A stretch of DNA of 64,000 bases, from assembly GCF_028858725.1 (NCBI RefSeq), contig NC_084790.1, positions 34,327,031 through 34,391,030 on the forward strand, read 5' to 3'. A program made the translations under genes and the position numbers. The notes below the pieces were generated by a model. The model made no database searches and was not told the origin of the DNA. It saw only the letters and a program-made list of their open reading frames with translations. Source of the DNA: Colius striatus. Its lineage: Eukaryota > Chordata > Aves > Coliiformes > Coliidae. Below are positions 1 through 11,900 of the stretch, piece after piece (within the stretch, counting starts at the first letter, position 1; each line of letters opens with the position of its first letter).

Positions 1-2236
1 TCTGCTGGTGTGATATTGCCACTGCTGCACTGTTGTGGTCGCAATTGGCACCTGTTGTTCTTTGACCATCAGACCCCACAACAGAAGGGTCCTCTGAGGG
101 GCCAGCCATGCTGGATAGTTGTTCAATTTCCTCTGTCTCCACTGCAGCCACACCAAAGGCCCACCGGTACACTTTTGGGTCCTTAAAATATCCTCTCTTA
201 AGGTAGTCTATGCCCAGGATACACGGAGCTTCTGGGCCTGTCACAATGGGGTGTTTGTGCCACCCATTCCCAGTTAAACTCACTTCAGCTTCTAACAAGG
301 TTAGCTGTTGAGATCCCTCTGTCACTCCAGAAATACAAACAGATTCTGTCCCTTTACAACTTGATGGCATCAGAGTGCATTGTGCTCCAGTATCCACTAA
401 AGCCTTGTACTCTTGTGGGTTTGATGTGCCAGGCCATCGGATCCACACCGTCCAATAAACTCGGTTGTCCCTCTCCTCCACCTGGCTGGAGGCAGGGCCT
501 CCCTAGTACTGGCCATGGCAGTCATTGGATACTTTTTGTAGAAAAGAGCTAGAAGTCCCCTCGAGGGGACTAGAATAGAGCTCAACCCTTCTATTCTGTC
601 TAGAGAGTTGCTCACTGGAAACTGGAGCAGCATCTTTCCAAGAGAAATTGCTCCTTGTAGCGGTTTTTCCCCGTAGCTGCCGTGCCCGTGCCCTTAAGGC
701 CGAAGTAGGTTGCGCATGCCACTTGTTCATGTTCTCTCCCTGGTCCCGCAGTTAAGACCACAAAGCACCTCGTGGTGTCTGCCCTCTATATTCCCTCTCT
801 TGAACAGAGGGACATCTACTAATAGCTGAAGTATGGACTCGGGCAGGTGGAGTGCGGGACATATCTTCTTTGAACTGGTGGAACTCTTTTGACATTTTAT
901 CTACAGCCGAGACAACAGCCTGTAGGGAGGAAGACAGACTTTCTTCATATTGCCGAAGTTGAACACCCATTTCCCCCACTGTTTTCCCCTCGCCTTCTTT
1001 CCAGGAGATGACTGCCAATGAATTAGCATAAGATGATGGTGCACTTTGCAGAAATCTTCGCCACATAGACTGTGTGCACTGGACCTCATCTGGGTCTGTT
1101 GGTAACTGCTCATTATAAATCATTTCCCACACAGCTAACTCCCTCAGGTACTGGATACCTTTGTCCATTGTGGTCCACTTGCCTGGGTGGCATATGATAT
1201 CTTCTTTGAAGGGGTATCTTTCCCTCACACCAGACAAAAGTCTTCTCCAGAGGCTGAGGACTTCTGTCTTCCTTCCAATCGCCTTGTCAATGCCGCCATC
1301 CCTGGGACAGAGAGCCCAGCTGCCTGGCTTCCCTGCCCTCCAAGTCCAAGCTGTGGGCCCCATTCTCCCAGCATCGGAGCACCCAGGCAACAAGGTGCTC
1401 GCTTGGGTGGCGATTGTAATCTTTTTGCACTTCTCGCAGTTCGCTCAGGGACAAGGATCGGGTGATTAGCTCTGGCTCTGGCTCTGACTCTTCCTCCCGT
1501 TCCTGTGATGACACTGGTTCATCTTCATCCCTCACAAGGCGAACTGATTTTTTTATGTGTTTCTTTTTCTGGACAGGAGCAACTGACAGTGCCACAGGTT
1601 GATCCTCTGATTCAGGATCAGTGTCTGCTGTTGGAGTTAGGGCAGCAACAGCATCAGTTGCCTCAGTTTGAATAGCCACAGTGGTTGCTAGGGTGGCATT
1701 CCTAATCTGTACAAATAAAAAACTCTTCCAATACCTGTTCATATTCTTCTGTATATCAATCCCTCCATAGCTGCCCAACCTCATAACAGTCTGGAAAACA
1801 CATTTCACAACTCTACCCAAGAAAAACACCCTACCTAGAGGACAGAGCAATAAAACCACAATGGCTGGGACATCCCAAGTGCATTCTGAATTGTCAAAAG
1901 CTATTGCAGTTAACTTGAATGAGTAAGGGAGGATGGAAAAAATGGAAAAATTACGTCCCTCCATTTTTCCCATGAACTGAGTGTCATTACTGTCACTACA
2001 TTCTGAAAATAAATGTCCAAGTTGCAGAAATGCCAACCAAGTCATGTACAAGTATTGGCCTAGCTCCATACCCAGTGATACAACCATACCATAAGCCAGT
2101 AACAACCAAAGGACATGAACACTATCAGAGAGAATACATAGTGCATATGACAAATTATGGGCCAACAGCATTTAAGCAAATACATCAATATTGTGACCAT
2201 TGTTTCAGCCTACTGTGTCTTATTTCAACCCTGCGG

Positions 2237-2254
2237 GCCCCACGTTGGGTGCCA
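2237..2254 (-). other. Retroviral primer-binding site, lysine-tRNA type
   Basis: On the minus strand the 18 bases read TGGCACCCAACGTGGGGC, five bases inside the LTR end. This closely matches the TGGYGCCCAACGTGG class of primer sites complementary to a lysine tRNA that many class II retroviruses use. It fixes the orientation of the fossil and which LTR is the 5' one. Confidence 0.75.
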
Positions 2255-2259
2255 AATAA

Positions 2260-2703
2260 TGTCGTGGTTTTGCCCAGCCGGGAACAAAGAGCCACGAGGG
2301 TGCTCGCTCACTCCTCCCCTCCCGGTGGAGCGGGAAGGGGAACCAGAGAAAAAGGGGGAAAACCCGCGTAGGTTGAAATAAGAGCGGTTTAATAGAACAA
2401 CAATAAGAAGAAACAGGTTCAGGGGGGAAAAGGTACAGTTTTAACAGTAAATGAGGGGATATACAAAAGGAATGGTGTGTGCTGTGGCTGCTCACCACCC
2501 AGGACCCTACGCGACCCCTTCCGACGGGCAGCCCCGCCTGTGCTCCCGAAGCCCCGCCCCCGACTAGCTCCCTGCCTCTAGGTACTGGGCATGATGTCAG
2601 TATGGTATGGAATACCTGTTGGCCAGCCCAGGTCAGCTGCCCATGCTGTGCCCCTTCCTACTTCCTCATCAAAGTTAACTCTAGCCTAGCCCAAACCAGG
2701 ACA
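2260..2703 (-). repeat. 5' LTR of the endogenous retrovirus
   Basis: This segment of about 444 bp is bounded on the minus strand by TGTCCTGG at 2703 and CCACGACA at 2260, the usual TG...CA LTR ends. The primer-binding site lies a few bases inside it, on the side where an internal region should begin. The outer end meets CR1 sequence directly at 2704. The second LTR is not in the window, so neither LTR-LTR divergence nor target-site duplication can be measured here. Confidence 0.75.
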
Positions 2704-4990
2704 CATAGGAACATGTCCAGGCGGGTCTTGAAGACCTCCAAGGAAGGAGACTCCACAACCCCTCTGGGCAGCCTGTGCCACTGCTCCCTCACCCTCACGG
2801 TTAAATAGTTTTTTCTTATGTTTAACTGGAACTTTTTCTGTTCCAGCTTCATCCCATTACCCTTTGTCCTGTTACTATCTACTATAGAAAAGAGGGATGT
2901 CCCAACCTCCTGACACTCATCCTTTAGATATTTATAAATGTTAATAAGATCTTCCCTCAGTCTCCTCGTCTCCAGACTAAACAGCCCCAGGTCCCGCAGC
3001 CTTTCTTCATATGAAAGATGTTCTATACCGTTGAACATCTTGGGAGACAGTGTCAAAAGCCTTGCTGAAGTCAAGGTAGATGACATCCACTGCTCTCCTC
3101 TCATCTAGCCAGCCAGTTATGCACTCATAGAAGGCTATCAGGTTGGTAAAACAGGATTTCCCCTTGGTGAAGCCATGTTGACTCCCCTGATAACCACCTT
3201 TTCCTTCATATGTTCAGTGATAACATTCAGGATGAGTTGTTCCATCACCTTTCCAGGGATGGAGGTGAGGCTGACCGGCCTGGAGTTTCCTGGGTCGTCC
3301 TTCCTGCCCTTTTTGAAGATTGGAGTGACACTGGCCTTTCTCCAGTCCTCAGGCACCTCACCTGTCCTCCATGATTGTTCAAAAATGATAGAGAGGCTTA
3401 GCAATCACATCAGCCAGCTCCCTCAGGACTCTAGGATGCATCCCATCAGGATGAGCCTTAAGCTTGGCCAACAAGTCTTTGCCCTGAGTGGAAGACAAAG
3501 AGGTTAAGTCCTCTGCTGTCCAGGCCATCCTACTATCCTTGCTGGACAGGGCCTCCCGAGGGTCAGCCTTGGCCATAAAGACTCAGGCAAAGAAGGCATT
3601 CAGTACTTCAGCCTTCTCTGCATCCTCAGACACCAGGGCACCCTCAGTGTTTAGCAGTGGACCACATCCTCCCTTGCCATCCTTCTGCTGCTGATGTACT
3701 TGAAAAATGCCTTATTGCTGTCCTTAACATCCCTGGCTAAATTTAATTCTAGAAGGGCTCTTGCCTTCCTAGTTGCACCCCTGCATGCCCTGGCAATGTT
3801 CCTGTACTCTTCCCAAGAAGCCAGCCCCTGTTTCCACCTCTCATAGATGGCTGCTTTCTGCCTGAGTTGTCCCAGCAGATCCTTGCTCATCCATGGAGGC
3901 CTCCTACTTCCTTTTCCTCCTTTCTTGTGTGTTGGGACACACTGATCTTGGGCTTGGAGGAAGTGGTGCTTGAAGATTGACCAGCTCTCTTGGGCACTTC
4001 TACCATCTAGAATCATATCCCATGAGGTCCGTCCAAGTAGATCTTTAAAGAGGCCAAAGTCGGCTCGCCTGAAATCCAGGGTCACAGTCCTGCTTTGTGT
4101 CCTCCCTCTTCCACACAGGATCTTGAACTCTACCATCTCATGGTCACTGCAGTCGAGGTTGCCTCCAACCTTCACATCCCCAACCAGACCCTCCTTGTCA
4201 GTACCAGGTCCAGCAGCACACCCCTCCTTGTTGGTTCCTCAATCACCTGCGACAGGAAGTTGTCATCAACAATCTGTAGGAACCTCCTGGACTGCGTGCA
4301 CTTGGCTGTGTGGCTATCCCAGCAGATATCGGGGTGGTTGAAGTCCCCCATGAGGACCAGGGATTGTGATCATGAGGCAGCTCTCAGCTGTTTGTAGAAG
4401 GCCTCATCCACATCCTCCTCCTGATCAGGTGGCCTGTAGCAGACTCCTACAACAATATCACCTGCCTTGCCCTGGCCATTAATTTTTACCCATAGGCACT
4501 GTACTCTCTCCTCATCCCCACCCAGGCACAGTACAGTACACATTAATTGCTCCCTCACATAGAGAGCAACTCCACCTCCACGCCTTGTCAGCCTGTCTTT
4601 CCTGAACAACACATAACCCTCCATGGCTGTGCTCCAGTCATGGCAGCTGTCCCACCACGTCTCTGTGACCGCAATGAGGTTGTAGCCCCACATCCGCACC
4701 CACATCTCCAGTTCCTCCTGCTTATTCCCCAGGCTGTGTGCATTGGTGCAGAGGCAGCACAGGGGCTTACTCAAACACACAGGTTTCCCTGGATGGACGC
4801 AGGAGGATCCTCCCTGGTTTGTCTCTTCCTCAAGGTGGTCAACCTTCCGCATCTCAGCCCAGTGTGCAGATGAAGGGCACTTATCATTGCATTCCCTGTC
4901 CTGCCCTGTTTCCCAGCTAGAGGGGACAGCTTGTTCTATTTTGCTTCTCCCCCCACTCCCCAAGCCCCTTAGTTTAAAGACCTATTTATT
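2704..4990 (-). mobile_element. CR1 LINE copy 1, internally deleted
   Basis: A CR1 retrotransposon on the minus strand, read from about 4990 down to 2704. The endonuclease half is at 4370-4963 (LCCLCTNAHSLGNKQEELE, AVTETWWD, VVGVCYRPPDQEED). The following linker and reverse-transcriptase N-terminal part are at 3138-4175 (SVTPIFKKGRKDDPGNSRPV, GKVMEQLI). At about 3040 the reading [11 protein letters not shown] jumps straight to the C-terminal peptide [20 protein letters not shown], so the reverse-transcriptase catalytic core with its ADD box is missing. The frame is interrupted several times and the copy is dead. Its 3' end is not visible because the retroviral LTR starts at 2703. Confidence 0.9.
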
Positions 4991-5129
4991 AAATGTGCTA
5001 GTCTACTCCCAAATAATCCAGTGCCTTTATGGGACAGGTGAATCCCATCCCAAGGAAGGTGTAGTCCCCAAGGAAGGATCCATTGTCAAAGTACCCAAAG
5101 TACCTTCCCATCGGCACCAGCATCTCAGC

Positions 5130-5497
5130 CTTGGCTGATTTTTCCATTGCAGACTCCTCCTTTATCACCAGTGAACAGGATAGAGGAGAAAATAACCTGA
5201 GTGTGCAGAGCAATGGTGTTTGTCTTCCCCAAGTCACTGTTACACATGATGGAGCTTGGCTTTCCTGGGGATGGCTGAACACCTGCCTGTCCACCCATAG
5301 GAAGCAGTGAATGAACTCCTTGGTTTGTTTTGCTTGCATGAATGGCTTCTTCTTTGCCTGTTGAACTGTCTTGGTCTCAACCCAAGAGTTTGCTCACTTT
5401 CACTCTTGAGATTTTCTCCTCCATCTCACCACAGAGGAGTGAGTGAGCGAGCAGCTGCATGGTGCTGAATTGCCATCTGGCATTAAACCACAACACA
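5130..5497 (-). mobile_element. LTR fragment of an avian endogenous retrovirus
   Basis: Read on the minus strand from about 5497, the sequence begins TGTGTTGTGGTTTAATG and continues through a CAGCTGCTCGCTCACTCACT block and CTCTTGGGTTGAGAC. This is the pattern of LTRs common in bird genomes, and the TG(T)TGTGG start marks an LTR edge. The inner boundary near 5130 is uncertain, and no internal region follows. It is old and incomplete, and may be a truncated solo LTR. Confidence 0.6.
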
Positions 5498-7810
5498 GGC
5501 CAAGAGTTACATGTCAGTATTAACGGAAGACTAGTTATTAACAGAACAATACTGTTAGATTAATTACAATGCCATTGTAAGCTTGCCTGAACATTTGAGT
5601 GTAAAAGATATTACATTTGTACATAGCTTTTAGTTATATGGAAAGTTACCACCGGGAAATCTGATTTTGCCAGCTGACAGCACCATCAAAGAAAGGTAAC
5701 ACTGCTGATACTATGACTGTGGGGTTTGTGTGTGTATATTTTAAATAGATTGCTTCCAAATAATTAGAGTTCCTCAAGCTGAACTAGCCACATGCACATT
5801 CACTTGTGGGTTTCCTATTATCCATGACAAGGAGATTTCCATGCCATATGTAGTACCTGTAGAGCAGAACCTGCCCAGTTCCTCACCATGCTGGACACAC
5901 AAACTGAGCAATTTCAGTCCCTTTTCAAAGAAAAGAAAACTGATACATGTATTTTTCTGTCTGGACTCAGAGAAATTATGATAAGAACTGAACACATGTA
6001 CAAGACTACAGAATTTGAGATTATTGATAAATATTTTTCCAGTCCTTGGACATAACACCACAAGTATTCATTTATTTGGCAGTGATTCCTGGAGTCCCTC
6101 AGATAAACTAACCGGAAGATCACTGGATAAAACACAGTATCAGTCCAGGACATCTATGAGACAAGTCTGCAAGTTAGAAGAACAAGCTTAAAATATTAGA
6201 AACAGAAACATTTATCTGTAATGTCAGACCCTGTGGCCTGAGCTCATGTGGCACATGGTCCAGCAACAGCAGAAGACTCCACCTTGGTGCTTCACAGACA
6301 GCTTGAGAACAACTCTCTTTCTTTGTGTGCAGGCGCCATTCCTTTGGATACAACAGCATCAATATCAGTGAACTCATGAACAAAGAGGCTGATCCTATCA
6401 ATATGAGACAAAGAGAGGGGAAAAAAAGAGTGAGAATTCTGCACCAACCTGTGAAAGTGTGTATCCTGAAGCTTCCTTTTCTGCAGAGGCAGTTGCTGTG
6501 CTTATTAACCTAAACCTGAAAAGTTTAGGTGGAAGTTTTAAATTTCTTAAGCCCAGAACAAGTACCAGACTTGAAAACTTACTTTCCAACCCACAGGTCC
6601 AGACTGTAGAGTGCCCGAAGCCAAGAAAGTGCTTCTTTTTTGAAGGAAGGAGTTCACTTCTTCCTGCAAAATGCATGTGTAAAGATGATTCTGAAAAGAG
6701 ACAGTGAGAGAATGTGTGACTGAACCCTGCAATGGAAGAAGGCTCAAAGGAGACAGGCAAGAATGATGAGCTCTGGGGAGAATGTAAAGAATAACAACAA
6801 ATTGTCACAAAGCAAGCTGTGATTATCTGAAAGGATGGTAACTATTGTGTTAGGTACACAGGTGTACAACTCATCCATCAGGTTCTGGTAACATCCTTCA
6901 CTAAAATATTTAGTCAAGAGTAATGTTTTCCTGAGCTAGCCAGACCAGCACAGGAGCAGACTCTGTATGTGACTCATCTCAATATAAAGTACAAAAACCG
7001 GACAACTTGCAAAATTAGCTTGGAAGAGAGTAACTAGCTTGAGATGTGTTTAACCCACATATTCCTTCCCAGTAACTGGGGACTCATAGGGTCACGATGC
7101 TGAGCATTTAGAGACCATCAATGGGAATTTCTACAGCACATTTGCATTGTAATTCTGCTGCATATCGCAAATCCTATACTGTGCCTGTGCTGCAATTGCA
7201 GCATATTGCTGTATCACTCTGCCAAATCAAAGTCCTGGGTACCTCTGTGAGAATCTCCCAATAGGCTCTGGTTGCAGGCTGGTAAATAAACCCAAGGTGA
7301 AAGAAGAAAGCATTACTGAAGGCAAGGCCTCCCCCTTTTCTGGTTTATCCATCCCAGATCATTGAATTGAAAACCTCTGAGTAGGAAATCATGTGTCTTT
7401 CACAGACTTCAATACTGAAGATCTGGTTCGTCTGTGGATGACAACAGGCATATAGCCAAGAACCTGAACATTTTCCGTGCTCCTCCCTAACTAGAAGACC
7501 ATTTAACAGACCACTAGAACCAATGAAGATACCAAGGACAATCACTTTTTCAGAGGTTCCAGGAATGTGTGAGCCTAGGCCTAACAATTTTCCTTGTACA
7601 ATGGCAGCTATAGGAGGACCACTAAATTATTTTGCATGACAAGAAATAAAAGGCTTGATACTCCAAGCTAAATGAACTAACAGTGTCAGGACTGTGGAGA
7701 GATTTAATTATTGCAAGGACTTAATTATGACAGTGTAATGTATCTGTTCTCAAGGGAGCTTCTTGAAAATTTCCTTCCAAGTAATTGATTTAAATGTTTC
7801 CTTTGACTTA
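5498..7810. other. Intergenic, no gene seen
   Basis: About 2.3 kb of AT-rich sequence. The open frames here (up to about 136 codons at 6398-6808) lack recognisable domains, are not bracketed by convincing splice sites and look like chance. I see no repeat family that I can name. Confidence 0.6.
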
Positions 7811-10800
7811 AGAATCACAGAATCTTAAGAGTTAGAAGGACCTTGAAAGATCATCTAGTCCAACCCTCCTGCCAGAGCAGGACCATTTGGAGTAGGTCAC
7901 ACTGGAACTTATCCAGGTGGGTTTTGAATGTCTCCAGAGAAGGAGACTTCACAGCCCATCTGGGCAGCCCATTCCAGTGCTCCACCACTTCTCCCTAGGC
8001 AGGCTGTTCTAATGCCCTGCAACCCTTTCAGTAACAAAACTCCTCCTAATATCCAGCCTGAACCTCCTCTGGCTCAACTTGACTTAATTTTCTCTCATTC
8101 TGTTGCTTGTTACTAGGGAGAACAGACCAACATCCTTTAAAGTAGCTGTAGAGAGTGATAAGGTCTCCCATGAGCCTTATTTTCTCCCGGGTAAATAGCC
8201 CCAGATCACTCAGCCATTCCTCATTATGAGACATGCTCCAAATCCTTTACTAGCTTGTTAACCCATCTCTGGATCCTCTCTGGCACTTCAATGTCCTTTG
8301 TGTAGAGAAGGACCTAAATCTGGACACAGTATTAAGAGATACAGCCTCACCAAAGCCAAGTACAGGGGAATGATCACCTCCTTGCTCCTGCTGACAACAT
8401 TTCCTGATCCAGGCCAGGATGCCATTGGCGTTCTTGGCCACCTCTGGCTCATGTTGAGCTGCTATCAATCAACACTCCCAGGTCCCTCTCTGCCTGGCAG
8501 CTTTCCAGTCACTCCTCCCCAAGCCTGTAGTGCTGCTGGGGTTGTTGTGGCCCAAGTGCAGGACCTGGCACTTGGCCTTGTTGAAATTCATGGAATTGGC
8601 CTTGGCCCATTAATCCAGTCTATCTAGTTCTCTCTGTAGAACTTCCCTACAGTGGATCAACACTTCTACCCAGCTTGGTGTCATCTGCAAACTTACTAAG
8701 GGTGCACTCTATCCCTTCATCCAGATCATTAATAAAGGTGTTACACAGGAGTGGCCCCAGTATTGAGCACTGGTGGACACCACTCATGACCAGCTGCCAA
8801 CTGGATTTAATTCCATTGACAATGACTCTTTACACTTGACCATCTAACCAGTTTTTCACCCAGGAAAGCGTATGCCCATCGAAGCCAAGAACAGCTAATT
8901 TCTCTAAGAAAACACTGTGGGAAACAGTGTCAAATGCCTTACTAAAGTCAAGGTAGACAACATCCACAGCCTTTCCTTCATCCAACAAGCAGGTCACCCT
9001 GTCATAGAAGGAGATCAGGTTTGTGAAACAAGACCTGCCCTTCATAAACCCATGCTGATCATCTGGTTGTCCTACATGTGCTGCATAATAGAACTTAGGA
9101 TGATCTGCTCCATCAGCTTCCCAGGCAATGAAGTAAAACTGGCAGGCCTGTAATTTCCTGGATCATCCTTCCATCCCTTCTTACACTGTTATATGGTGTT
9201 ACACTGGCCGACTTACAATCAGATGGGACCTCCCCAGTCAGCCAGGACTGTTGATAAATGATGGACAGTGGCTTGGCAAGCACCCCTGCCAGTTCCCTCA
9301 GCACTCTAGGATGTACCCATCCAGCCTCATAGATTTGTGCACATCAATGTGGAGCAGCAGGTCACTGACCATCTCCTCCTGAATTGTAGGGGGTACATTT
9401 TGCTCCTCGCCCCTGTCTCTTGGCTTGGGGGGCTTTCCTCACTGGAAATGCTCCTGTTACTAAAGACATTAAGCGCTCAGCCTTATCCTCATCTTTTATT
9501 ACCAAATTTCCTTCTGGATCTAACAGGCAATGGAGGCTCTCCCTGGTCTTTATTGTTGATATATTTATAGAAACTTTTCTTATTACCCTCTGCCTCTAAA
9601 GCCAGTTTGACTTGTAGCTGGGCTTTTGACCTTCTAATAATCTCCCTACATAACCTAACAACATTCTTGTACTCATTGTGAGTGGTCTGCTCCTTCTTCC
9701 AGAGTCCATAAATGCTCTTTTCCCCCTTGGTTTTAAGCCAAATCAAAATCCAGATTTAACCAGGCTGGTGGTCTTTGACTCCAGCTCGTCTTACAACACA
9801 TAGGAATGGCCTGTTCCTGAGCCTTTAAGATTTCCTTCTTCAAAAGTGTCCAGCCTTCCTGGAATCCTATATCCTTCAAAACAGACTCCCAAGGGATTCC
9901 ATCAGGTAACCTCCTAAACAAGTCAAAGTCTGTCCTTTGAAAGTCCAAAGTGTCAGTTTTGCTGCCCCACCTCCAACTACCCCATCCTACACAAGACCTT
10001 CTTGGTTCACAAACAGGAGGTCCAGCAGGGTGCCCTCCCTGGTCAGTTCACTTACCAGCTGTGTGAGGAAATTATCCTACACACATTCCAGGAACCTCCT
10101 GGTTCATTCCCTCTGTGCTCTGTTTTATTTCCAGCAGATATCTGGGAAATTGAAGTCCCCAACAAGAACAATGGCAAATGACCACAAGACTTCTCACAAG
10201 TGCTTATAGAATGTTTCATCTACCTCACTACTCTGGTTGGGAGGTCTGTAGCAGACTCCCACAGCAACATCAGCTTTATTGGTCTTGCCCCTTAACCTAA
10301 TCCAAACACTCTCAACCCCATCATCACTATACCTAAGTTCTGAACATATTTTAACAGTCCCTAACAAACAGGGCCACCCCACTGACTCTCTGTCCCCATC
10401 TATCTCTCCTGAAGAGCTTGTAGCCATCAATTGTGGCAGTCCAGTCATGTGAGGTATCCCACTATGTTTCTGTGATAGCCTCTATAGTTTTCTAGTTGCA
10501 TGGTGGCTTCAAGCTTCCCCAGTTTGTTGCTCATACTCTGTGCATTGGTATAGATGCACTTCAGATGAGCTAATGATCCAAACACCTTTTTGTGAGTGTG
10601 GGGGCTGTTTCCTACCACATGCTTCTCAGGTGTTTCTCTGACTTTTAACATCAACAGCCCTTGCCTCTTCACTTCTCATTAAATGTCTATCCCTTTTCTC
10701 CACTGAAAAAGCAGAGTCTTCACTAGCACACCATCCTACAATCCCTGGCATGCTTCCTTTGGGCTTACTCATAGCAGGCCCAGTTACATCCCATTCCTCC

Positions 10801-10980
10801 TTCTAAACTAATGTAAAGTTCTATCAGTAAGCCCTGCTAACTCCTGCCTCAAAATCCTTTTTCCCATCTGGGATCATTGCATTCCATTTTCTGTCAGGTG
10901 ATCATGATTAACAAACCCAAATCCCTGTTGATAACACCAGTCTCAGAGCCATGAATTAATCTGATGGCTCTTCCTGTTAA
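7811..10980 (-). mobile_element. CR1 LINE copy 2, nearly full ORF2 span, decayed
   Basis: A CR1 element on the minus strand whose 3' tail starts at 7811. The plus strand there reads AGAATCACAGAATCTTAAGA followed by GATCATCTAGTCCAACCCTC, the reverse of the CR1 3' UTR. Moving right, the C-terminal region lies at about 8040-8470. A catalytic segment with KFADDTKLG lies near 8690, [18 protein letters not shown] at 8830-9045, and upstream reverse-transcriptase and linker parts at 9113-9950. Endonuclease peptides are at 10194-10670 (VAVGVCYRPPNQSSEVDE, LKCIYTNAQSMSNKLGKLE). Many interruptions show it is an old, inactive copy. The 5' limit near 10980 is approximate. Confidence 0.9.
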
Positions 10981-10985
10981 TTCTC

Positions 10986-11900
10986 TCATTCATCCCTGCC
11001 AGTGATTTCATTGTAAGCTCCACCCCCTTGATCATCATATGGCACTGCACTCTCTCCAGCAGTTACCCATCCTATTGTGTCCAGTTCTAGGCCTCTCAGT
11101 TTGACACAATATTCCACATGTAGTCTCATGAGGGCAGAATAGAGGGGGAAGAGAACCTCTCTCAACCTACTAACCACCCTGTTTCTAATAGACCCCAGAA
11201 TGCCCTTGGCCTTCTTGGCCATGAGGGCACATTGCTGGCTCATGCTCATTTTGCTGTCCACCAAGACCCCCAGGTCCCTTTCCCCTACACTACTCTCTAA
11301 CAGTTTAATTCCCCAGCCTGTACTGGTACATGGGATTATTCTTTCCCCGATGCAAGACTCTACACCTGCCCTTGTTGAATTTCATGAGATTTCTCCCCGC
11401 TTAACTCTCCAGCCCGTCCAGGCCTCGCTGAATGGCAGCACAGCCTTCTGCTGTGTCAGCTACTCCCCTCAGTTTAGTATCATCAGCAGACTTGCTGACA
11501 GTGCCCTCTGTTCCCTCATCAAGGTCATTAATGAATATATTGAACAGTACTAGTCCCAGCACCGGACCCAAAGGGACTCCTTCAGCTAGACCCTTCCCCT
11601 TTGATCACAACTCTTTGCCTTCTTCCCTTCAACCACTTAACAAGCCATTTCATGCCTGGAGACAGCACCCAGGGTAAGTCATTCCATCACCTTTCCAGGG
11701 ATGGAGGTGAGGCTGACTGGTCTGTAGTTGACCGCCTCCTTCTTCTTGCCCTTTTTGAAGACTGGAGTGACATTTGCTTTCCTCCAGTCCTCAGGCACCT
11801 CTCCTGTTCTCCATGACTTACTAAAGATGATGGAGAGTGGTCCAGCAAAAGGTCATGTTTCAAGTTGGCCAAACATGATTTCCCTTTGGCAAAACCATGA
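10986..11900 (-). mobile_element. CR1 LINE copy 3, rearranged reverse-transcriptase fragment
   Basis: A further CR1 piece on the minus strand. Near 11030-11260 it reads CALMAKKAKGILGSIRNRV and LFPLYSALMRLHVEYC, the C-terminal part of a CR1 reverse transcriptase. Around 11430-11500 the [12 protein letters not shown] catalytic-box region is readable, and at 11690-11830 more upstream reverse-transcriptase sequence appears. The order fits one element with deletions. It abuts copy 2 in the same orientation. The right boundary near 11900 is approximate. Confidence 0.8.

Larger units (their letters stand above)
1..2703 (-). mobile_element. Endogenous retrovirus fossil, 5' LTR through gag and protease, cut by the window edge
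   Basis: This is the 5' end of an old provirus on the minus strand, running off the left edge of the window. Going left from 2703 it shows an LTR, a primer-binding site, a gag-like region over about 2170-500 (with peptides such as PGKWTTMDKGIQYLREL and SMWRRFLQSAPSSYANSL), then an aspartic-protease region at about 430-1 (with ALVDTGAQCTLM and ILGIDYLKRGYF). The gag and protease peptides resemble avian endogenous retroviruses I know. The lysine-tRNA type primer site suggests a class II (ERVK-like) element, but I cannot fix the class without the polymerase. The element is broken at several places and clearly old, though younger than the CR1 it abuts. Any pol and env would lie outside the window. 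Confidence 0.85.

Noticed and set aside
1287-2171. 294-codon minus-strand frame that could be mistaken for a host gene
   Set aside because: It belongs to the gag region of the endogenous retrovirus fossil, next to its primer-binding site.
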